Assembly (NCBI RefSeq): GCF_001038505.1
Contig: NZ_LDPY01000001.1
Coordinates: forward strand, 3,038,001-3,102,000
Direction of reading: 5' to 3'
Length of the DNA: 64,000 nucleotides
Source: Puniceibacterium sp. IMCC21224
Lineage (GTDB): Bacteria; Pseudomonadota; Alphaproteobacteria; Rhodobacterales; Rhodobacteraceae
Positions 58,718 through 64,000 of the stretch are shown here, piece by piece. How positions within the stretch are numbered: the stretch's first letter is position 1; every line of letters starts with the position of its first letter. The notes beneath the pieces are model-generated. The model saw only the letters and a list, made by a program, of their open reading frames with translations, was not told where the DNA came from and did not search any database. The position numbers and the translations under genes were made by a program.

Positions 58718-59630
58718 CCGCCTCGCGCAAAGTCGTGGCGACCGTGTGCCGCAAGCCCTTGAGGGTCAGGCCTTTTTCGATAAGGCCTTCACTCTCAAGG
58801 GCGGATTTGAAGCGGTGCCAAACAGTCGAAAAGCCGTTGTATGTCCATGCTTCCCCGCGCGAGTTCGAAAGCACGGTCTCGGCCTCGTGGACTGGCATAC
58901 GGTCAAGCGCAGCCTGCAACGTCGGACTAACCGGAATCGCGACTTCTTCTCCTGTCTTGCCGCGCACGCCCCAGATCATGCCGCCGTCGACTTGATCATT
59001 CCGCAATCTTAGGGCGTCGGACGGGTCGAGGCCGGTGTTCATCATCAGTGCAAGTGCCACGCGCACATGAGGCTTGGCCCTGCCCAAGACGGTGTCTCGC
59101 TCCTCGATGGTCCAAGGGCGGTTGGCATAGGCGCGGTCGCGCGGGCGGCGCTTGGGAATGACATCCTTTGCGAAATTGGCGGAGATAAGCCCCTTTGGGA
59201 TGTTGTAGCGAAACACCTCGCTCAAAAGCGTGCGGACCATGTTCGCCCGCCGCCAACCAATCTTCTTCGCCGCCTTGTCGTGGATGCCTGCGATCAGCGG
59301 CGTATCGATTACGTGGATCGGCGTGTCGCGGATCGGCTCAAGGAAATCGGCACATTTTCGGTAATCGCGCCGGGTGGCCTCGGCCAGATTCTGGTAATGC
59401 TCAGTCTCAAAGTAAGACCGGATTAGCCCACCAAGTGTTCCGGCCTTTGGAGCCTTGGCACTCTGCGCCTCGGCGATGGCGCGTATCGTTTCACACTCAG
59501 CGAAGAACTCGGCTGAACCGATAGGCGCATGGGTCAGGTCTACCTTGTGGCCGGTCTCGCGGTGATAGCATCGCTGCTTCCCGTGCCTGTCTTTGAAAAT
59601 CTTGAACCCCTTGACCCGCACCTGTGTCAT
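58718..59630 (-). pseudogene. Tyrosine integrase, N-terminal and core part (interrupted by IS)
   Basis: 304 residues up to the insertion point: an Arm-type N-terminus, SAM-like domain (TLGGLIRSYFETEHYQNLAEATRRDYRKCADFL) and catalytic core with Arg in MMNTGLDPSDALRLRNDQV and HxxR-type LKGLRHTVATTLREAG. The catalytic Tyr is on the other side of the IS. The reading continues into IS sequence to 58713. 913 + 200 bases give 371 codons without a frame break. Confidence 0.92.
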
Positions 59631-59866
59631 CAGAGTCGGTCCAGAATGGTGTCGCGTGTATCGGTTACGGCCCCAGACTTCACATCATCGATCCAGAGAT
59701 CCAGGTCGCGGCGATCCCAAAGCAGCGTGCCTTGCTTCAACTCAACGGGGCGCACCGGGCACGCCGCCTTGAAATGCTTCACCGGCAACCCGGCATAACT
59801 CGCGGCCTCGGACTGCTTCAGCATGCGCTTGTCGATCACGCTGATATTGAGATTGGTCGTCGCCAT
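59630..59866 (-). CDS. Excisionase-like HTH protein
   Basis: 78 residues. A MerR/AlpA-like winged helix (RMLKQSEAASYAGLPVKHFKAACPVRPVELKQGTLLWDRRDLDLWIDDVKSG). Its TGA overlaps the integrase ATG (ATGA), so it is coupled to the integrase; a directionality factor is the likely role. Confidence 0.8.
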   Translation of the reverse strand: MATTNLNISVIDKRMLKQSEAASYAGLPVKHFKAACPVRPVELKQGTLLWDRRDLDLWIDDVKSGAVTDTRDTILDRL

Positions 59867-59881
59867 AACCGGACACCCCCG

Positions 59882-60088
59882 TCAACTCGCCACCGAATTC
59901 TCGGCCCTTTTGACCTTGGTCGCGTTCTTCTGAAACCGCTCCCAACCGCTCATGGTCAAGAGCTTGATCTTCGGGGATATTTCTACAAATTCGAGTTTGC
60001 CGCTGTTCATTAACGTTCGAACTTGCGCAACGCTTAGGCCAACCATTGAACCAAGTTCTTTCGGTGATAGTAGCTTTTCATGAGCCAA
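59882..60088 (-). CDS. HTH protein, excisionase family-like
   Basis: 68 residues (LLSPKELGSMVGLSVAQVRTLMNSGKLEFVEISPKIKLL), an AlpA/excisionase-type DNA-binding helix pair. 15 bases from the next gene. Probably regulates excision or the integrase operon. Confidence 0.75.
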   Translation of the reverse strand: MAHEKLLSPKELGSMVGLSVAQVRTLMNSGKLEFVEISPKIKLLTMSGWERFQKNATKVKRAENSVAS

Positions 60089-60229
60089 AACCCTCTCCTT
60101 TTCAAAAGCTAGCGTGAATCAGGTTGATTGCTTGGTCGAGCCGTGCTCCGATAGCGAAACATAACCAATAACGTTCATTTGTGCGTATAGCATTCAATTG
60201 AACGCAAACACAAGTGGATTGCTTCGGCA
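60089..60229. promoter_or_regulatory. Divergent control region between excisionase and XRE genes
   Basis: Contains the half-sites GTTCA (60175-60179) and TGAAC (60197-60201) and the related TTTGTGCGT (60179-60187) and ACGCAAACA (60200-60208) in inverted arrangement, candidates for the binding of the divergent XRE regulator. Confidence 0.4.
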
Positions 60230-60652
60230 ATGGCAGAACGTGCGGAAAATTACCTAGCTGCGCTTGGAGCGCGCCTCGCCATCACTAGAAATGAGAAGGC
60301 GTTGTCCCAGGCAAAGATGGCGGAAGCTCTCGGCATGTCTTTGCGTGCTTATCAGAGCTACGAGCTGGGCAAGCGGTCGATCCCGATTGAAGCGCTGATC
60401 AAACTTCATCGCCAGTTTGACGTCGATTTGAGCTGGATACTGCTTGGCGTAGAGGCCGTGCGGCTCAAGCACGACTTGGACAAGCTAGAAGAATTTGAGG
60501 TCGTGCTGGACCGATACCTGTCAGAGAACGGGATCAAACTGAAAAGTGAAAAGCGCGGCGCAATCTCGGCGCGCTGGTACCGCTCTTTCCTGGAAGGGAA
60601 AGAGATCGCCATGGACGACGTTCATACTTGGATAGAACTGCTTAGGGAGTGA
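60230..60652 (+). CDS. XRE family HTH regulator
   Basis: 140 residues. N-terminal HTH (GARLAITRNEKALSQAKMAEALGMSLRAYQSYELGKRSIPIEALIKLHRQFDVDLSWILLG) and a C-terminal helical segment (~75-140), without the peptidase of phage CI repressors. Divergent from the integrase operon, so likely the island maintenance repressor. Confidence 0.85.
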   Translation: MAERAENYLAALGARLAITRNEKALSQAKMAEALGMSLRAYQSYELGKRSIPIEALIKLHRQFDVDLSWILLGVEAVRLKHDLDKLEEFEVVLDRYLSENGIKLKSEKRGAISARWYRSFLEGKEIAMDDVHTWIELLRE

Positions 60653-60657
60653 CTGCT

Positions 60658-61029
60658 ATGAGAGACGCATCTGTCAACTGGAGCCGACAACGGATGGCCG
60701 TCCTTGAGGCTACAGAAAGGCAGCTTGAAAAAGCCCTCCACCCATTCTTCGTTACATTTTCTTGGTTGTCTGCGGTCTATTTCACTGGCTTCCTGTGGAT
60801 GAACTTCGGTAGTCAGTTTGCTGAGGACATTGCGCTTCTGCAGGCATTATGCGTTTTTGCGACTGGTTTGGCTGGTCTAGCCTTGTTTGGATTGTTTTTT
60901 GCTGTTGTGGCTGGTTGTATTTCTTTGAGCGCTATGAGGCGGTTAACTGACCAATCGTCAGCCTGTATCTCAAAAAACGGCGCGCTTTGTCGGAGGCGAA
61001 CGCGCCTGGACAACGGTTGTTCAATATAG
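60658..61029 (+). CDS. Small membrane protein in the island, unknown
   Basis: 123 residues from ATG 60658 (AGGGAG 8 bases upstream; a GTG at 60649 is in frame). Two hydrophobic stretches (FFVTFSWLSAVYFTGFLWMNF and ALCVFATGLAGLALFGLFFAVVAGCISL). No family recognised. It precedes the methyltransferase by 7 bases and may be co-transcribed. Confidence 0.65.
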   Translation: MRDASVNWSRQRMAVLEATERQLEKALHPFFVTFSWLSAVYFTGFLWMNFGSQFAEDIALLQALCVFATGLAGLALFGLFFAVVAGCISLSAMRRLTDQSSACISKNGALCRRRTRLDNGCSI

Positions 61030-61036
61030 ATAAAAA

Positions 61037-62356
61037 ATGAAGATGAACTATACTTGTATTGATCTTTTTGCAGGATGCGGCGGGCTGTCGTTGGGGCTAG
61101 AGCAAGCAGGCTTTAAGCACTTGTTTGCAATCGAGGCTCACAACCACGCGTATGCTACCTATCATCGCAACCTAGTCGTCGGGAAAGACTACCAGCAGAG
61201 ATGGCCAAAGTGGCTTGATCAGAGCGCTCATGATATTCTCGAGGTGGTGGATAGTAAGAACGCTGAATTGAAGCAGCTTCGTGGGGAAGTTGACCTTGTA
61301 GCAGGCGGCCCGCCTTGCCAAGGCTTCAGCATGAATGGACGGCGAGACCCTTCAGATCCTCGAAGTCAGATGATCAACGCCTATTTTGAATTCGTCGATT
61401 TGGTGCGACCACGAGCTGTTTTACTAGAGAACGTCCAAGGCTTTGCTTCAATGCCTCACGAAGCGCACGGTAACTATCCAAGCTTTGCCAAGGCAAAGTT
61501 GAATGAGCTTGGCTACGATGCTTTTGAAACAATCGTTCCGGCCTCAGACTTTGGGGTGCCACAGCGAAGGCCAAGGTACCTGCTTATAGGTATCGAAAAA
61601 GGGTCCTTGCCGGGGGTAAACCCTGTGGAGCGGCTTAAAGTAGGCAGAAAACACTTCTTACAGAAGCTCGGCCTTAGTCTGAAGCCGACATCTACTCTCG
61701 AAGCGTTGTCTGATTTGGAGACACGAACTGGTGCTCTAATCAATGATCCAGACTTTGGATCGCGCGGGTTTAAGGCTTTGGACTACAAAGCCCCAAAAAC
61801 AAAGTCCGCGTATCTGCGCTTGATGAGAGATGGTTGGCCTGGCAAGCCGTCGGATATGAGGCTGGCAAGGCACTCTGATCGCCTAGTGGAACGGTTTAAA
61901 GACATTCTAGAAAACTGCCCCCTTGGACAATGTATTTCCTCAGAAGATCGGGAACGTTTTGGGATCAAAAAACGCTCGATTACCCCACTAGACCCTGCTC
62001 AGCCCGCTCCGACCATCACGACGCTACCAGATGATCTTGTCCACTACAGTGAGCCTAGAACAATGACTGTTCGTGAGCACGCCCGGATACAGTCGTTTCC
62101 GGATTGGTTTAAGTTCTGTGGTCCCTATACTACTGGGGGGAAGAGAAGGAAGCACGATTGCCCGCGGTACACGCAGGTCGGGAACGCGGTCCCGCCCCTT
62201 CTTGCGCGCGCTGTTGGCGAAACCATCGCATCAGTCCTTCGTGATCAAGATATCAGAAATCTGCCGGACTGCTCTCAATTGGCTAAGGAAAGTGCTCCGA
62301 TGGCTTGGGAAATCGTCGATGGTCATGAAAGGTTCACCGTTTCGATCCAAAATTAG
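61037..62356 (+). CDS. C5-cytosine DNA methyltransferase
   Basis: 439 residues. Motif I DLFAGCGGLSLGLEQAGF, motif IV with catalytic Cys GGPPCQGFS (~93-101), motif VI ENVQGF, motif VIII QRRPRYLLIG and motif X QVGNAVPPLLARAVGE near the C-terminus. The target-recognition stretch is ~215-330. No restriction endonuclease lies beside it in the window. The last ~41 codons overlap, in opposite direction, the response-regulator gene. Start may be Met 61043. Confidence 0.93.
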   Translation: MKMNYTCIDLFAGCGGLSLGLEQAGFKHLFAIEAHNHAYATYHRNLVVGKDYQQRWPKWLDQSAHDILEVVDSKNAELKQLRGEVDLVAGGPPCQGFSMNGRRDPSDPRSQMINAYFEFVDLVRPRAVLLENVQGFASMPHEAHGNYPSFAKAKLNELGYDAFETIVPASDFGVPQRRPRYLLIGIEKGSLPGVNPVERLKVGRKHFLQKLGLSLKPTSTLEALSDLETRTGALINDPDFGSRGFKALDYKAPKTKSAYLRLMRDGWPGKPSDMRLARHSDRLVERFKDILENCPLGQCISSEDRERFGIKKRSITPLDPAQPAPTITTLPDDLVHYSEPRTMTVREHARIQSFPDWFKFCGPYTTGGKRRKHDCPRYTQVGNAVPPLLARAVGETIASVLRDQDIRNLPDCSQLAKESAPMAWEIVDGHERFTVSIQN

Positions 62357-63160
62357 CCAGCCTTTTTCATTTCTTGTTTCGAGGGCATGGCCCAAAACGT
62401 TGCGGACCTCCAGGACGCTATCGCGGTAGTCCTTTGTTGCCGCCCTAAGAGCTCTGAGGTCGTCTTTTGCCTCTCCATCGGGCAAGCTCGCTATATGTTT
62501 CCGGAGCAACTCCCTAAATAGGTTGAAGGATTTCATACTGTCGGTAGCAGGATGATCAATTCGTTCGGCTAGGTTGGCTTGCGCCGGAAACTTCTCTAGG
62601 TTTGCCGAAGATTGGTCGCAAACCGCTTTATCAAGGAATTTAGTTGCAACTTCCTCAGCCTCTCCGACAGCCAGCTCCAAGATAACCTTTCTACAAATCA
62701 CATCGACTTCGGCAACAACCTCCATCGCCAATCCACGCATTCCCGACAATCGGTTGAGCGTATGAGCGTAGTCCTGAATCAACTCACTTGCGCGGGCGGT
62801 GAAGTTATCGCGGTTAGCGCAAAAGACACCTTCGATGCGGTCTTTCGCCATCCGATCCCGCAGGCCCGCCTCAGTATCGCCGCTGCTGTAGAATAGAATT
62901 GGTGTCGAGCGAAACAATCGGCGAATCTCTGGAGCCAGTTTATCGCCTCGGACACCTCCGGCAAGCCCAAGGTCGAGAAGTACTAAGTCAAACGCGTGAT
63001 AGCTCTGCTGGCGCTCGGCCAACTCACCTATGTCAGCGCCATCCACGGACACTGTAATTTCAAGCTCGAAACCGGCATCCGCCGCACCTCGGCGTATCTC
63101 TTCTTCTTCTTGTGGCGAAAAGTTATCCTCGATCCACAACAACCCAAACTGGAGCTTCAA
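62231..63160 (-). CDS. Receiver-domain protein with HEPN-like C-terminus
   Basis: 309 residues. Residues 1-120 are a response-regulator receiver: acidic pair Glu11-Asp12, phospho-acceptor Asp63 in LVLLDLGLAGG, Ser92/Ser93 in LFYSSGD; the usual Lys near ~113 is not present (CANRDNF). Residues ~125-309 are mostly helical and hold RNVLGH (Arg253-His258), the R-x4-H pattern of HEPN ribonucleases, preceded by a long helix (RAATKDYRDSVLEV). No DNA-binding HTH is seen. The ATG overlaps the kinase-like gene stop by 4 bases. The 3' end overlaps the methyltransferase gene by 126 bases. RNase activity is an inference. Confidence 0.85.
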   Translation of the reverse strand: MKLQFGLLWIEDNFSPQEEEEIRRGAADAGFELEITVSVDGADIGELAERQQSYHAFDLVLLDLGLAGGVRGDKLAPEIRRLFRSTPILFYSSGDTEAGLRDRMAKDRIEGVFCANRDNFTARASELIQDYAHTLNRLSGMRGLAMEVVAEVDVICRKVILELAVGEAEEVATKFLDKAVCDQSSANLEKFPAQANLAERIDHPATDSMKSFNLFRELLRKHIASLPDGEAKDDLRALRAATKDYRDSVLEVRNVLGHALETRNEKGWLILDRNGEPFMTIDDFPSHRSTFLSQLRAVRQISDILITKD

Positions 63161-64000
63161 TTGGCTTTCTCCGGAATTGTAATAATGAAATCGGCTCGAA
63201 CGTCGTCAGATTTCGGGTCGAACCGAATACCCCCACCCATCTCTTCAAGAACTTGCGCTACATGAAATAGACCAAGGCCAGTCCCGTTATGTGTACCAGT
63301 ATAGTGTTTCTCAAAAACCCGATCTCGATCAATCCTATCAAGATCGAACCCCTGGCCATCATCGTTAACCCGAAGCTCGAGCTTGCCTTTGCTTTGCGAC
63401 GGCTGAGCTACAAACCAAATCTCTTGGGCCTTCGCTTTTCTGGCATTGTCGACCAAATTGTCGACAACGACTGCAAGGTCAAACGGTGAAAACTCGCATT
63501 CCAGCGCATCAACTTTGGACTCAAAATGAACTCTGGGTGCTCTGCCGGTGTCTGCTAGCATCACCGAAAAATACTCGTTGAGATACTCAATAATGTCGCC
63601 TTGAATATGGCTAGTTTCAAGATCAACTTTGATATTTGGGGCAAAGCGAGAAATTGTTTGAAGCCGATTATTTTCCAGACGGATATAGGAAAAATCATCC
63701 ATCAAAGTGCGCAGAATTTTTCTTAAGGCACCAGCCAAGTCCTCAAAATCATCCGGGTCCATTTCATCTGCGCCAGCCAGCATCTTCATCGCTTCTTGAG
63801 CACCGCTTAGTCCTCGCGTGGTGCTTGACGCAACGTGGCCAGAATAAATGTTTACCTGGTGCAGAAGTAACTGAATACGTTCGGCGTCCAAGTTTTGGCT
63901 GGCCGCGAGATAACGGGATTGCTTTTCAAGTTGGACAATCCGCGCGTCTGACTGTGCTCGTTCTTCGGCAACCCGGTTCGCCTCTTTTCGAGCTTCTGCT
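63157..64000 (-). CDS. Histidine-kinase-like ATPase (partial, cut at right edge)
   Basis: At least 280 residues; the gene continues past base 64000. The visible start is a long coiled coil (EARKEANRVAEERAQSDARIVQLEKQSRYLAASQ). GHKL ATPase motifs follow: N box VVDNLVDNARKAKAQ, G1 VNDDGQGFD, and G2 GTGLGLFHVAQVLEEMGGG. A classical H-box is not obvious; HQVNIYSGH at the start of the helical region is the nearest. No membrane span in the visible part. It forms an operon with the receiver protein and is probably its kinase or partner. Confidence 0.85.
   Translation of the reverse strand, partial: AEARKEANRVAEERAQSDARIVQLEKQSRYLAASQNLDAERIQLLLHQVNIYSGHVASSTTRGLSGAQEAMKMLAGADEMDPDDFEDLAGALRKILRTLMDDFSYIRLENNRLQTISRFAPNIKVDLETSHIQGDIIEYLNEYFSVMLADTGRAPRVHFESKVDALECEFSPFDLAVVVDNLVDNARKAKAQEIWFVAQPSQSKGKLELRVNDDGQGFDLDRIDRDRVFEKHYTGTHNGTGLGLFHVAQVLEEMGGGIRFDPKSDDVRADFIITIPEKAN

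Larger units (their letters stand above)
57286..64000. mobile_element. Genomic island integrated at tRNA-Phe (right end outside the window)
   Basis: tRNA 3' end, integrase with excisionase-like HTH genes, a divergent XRE regulator and then genes of lower GC than the core (60.6-64 kb), including a DNA methyltransferase and a signalling pair. The opposite attachment site is not in the window. Confidence 0.8.

Noticed and set aside
61037..62356. Type II restriction-modification system
   Set aside because: No adjacent endonuclease gene was found in the window; one could lie beyond the right edge.
61037..64000. Assignment to the known Detocs two-component defence system
   Set aside because: No DtcB-like gene and no phosphorylase effector are visible and the kinase is incomplete; similarity is only in general logic.

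Overview
The window is chromosomal DNA of an alphaproteobacterium of the Rhodobacteraceae (Roseobacter group). The evidence is high-GC coding, a homogentisate operon, a NasST-controlled nitrate assimilation operon, Hint-domain proteins, and a bifunctional ATP sulfurylase/APS kinase, in gene arrangements typical of that family. No rRNA and no CRISPR array was seen. Two tRNA genes are present (Val-TAC, Phe-GAA).

Layout. 1-3.6 kb: tyrosine/homogentisate catabolism on the minus strand (hmgA, fumarylacetoacetate hydrolase, MBL-fold protein) and hydroxypyruvate isomerase. 3.9-18.9 kb: one long nitrate assimilation block: nasT-nasS, a leader with a nested terminator that fits NasT antitermination, nrtA-nrtB-nrtCD, a triple-GAF protein, nirB-nirD, nasA, a TrpD-like protein, and cysG (siroheme for NirB). 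19.1-20.5 kb: a guanidine-I riboswitch followed by the wreck of a guanidine locus (transporter binding protein spliced to guanidine hydrolase, both frameshifted) and an intact His-rich protein. 20.8-27.4 kb: an RND efflux pair, a cytochrome P450 and a divergent GntR regulator with a perfect operator. 27.9-35.1 kb: exopolysaccharide genes (sugar transferase, YjbH, YjbF, YjbE-like, Wza). 35.1-46.3 kb: housekeeping (ubiK, lgt, midA-like, pgeF, Hint protein, lrp, trxB, sat/cysC, hsp20, ydcH, purE, purK). 46.3-48.9 kb: IS graveyard, with an old IS3 orfA remnant, a second IS3 element broken up by short palindromic repeats, tRNA-Val, and a complete IS3-family element. 49.2-56.6 kb: M48 protease, DNA alkylation repair protein, SDR, Hint protein, prfC, formaldehyde dehydrogenase. 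57.2 kb to the right edge: a genomic island next to tRNA-Phe.

The island begins with a tyrosine integrase split by an IS3-family insertion; the 4-bp target duplication is visible and the parent reading frame can be rebuilt exactly. It carries two excisionase-like HTH genes, a divergent XRE regulator, a small membrane protein and a C5-cytosine methyltransferase. Convergent to these is a two-gene operon of a histidine-kinase-like ATPase (cut by the window edge) and a receiver-domain protein whose alpha-rich C-terminus carries an R-N-x3-H motif like HEPN ribonucleases. This last group is the best candidate for an undescribed (probably anti-phage) system.

Working together: nitrate is imported by NrtABCD, reduced by NasA and then NirBD with siroheme from CysG. 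NasS senses nitrate and NasT is expected to relieve termination in the leader at 5795-5845. The guanidine locus has kept its sensor but lost its transporter and half of its enzyme.
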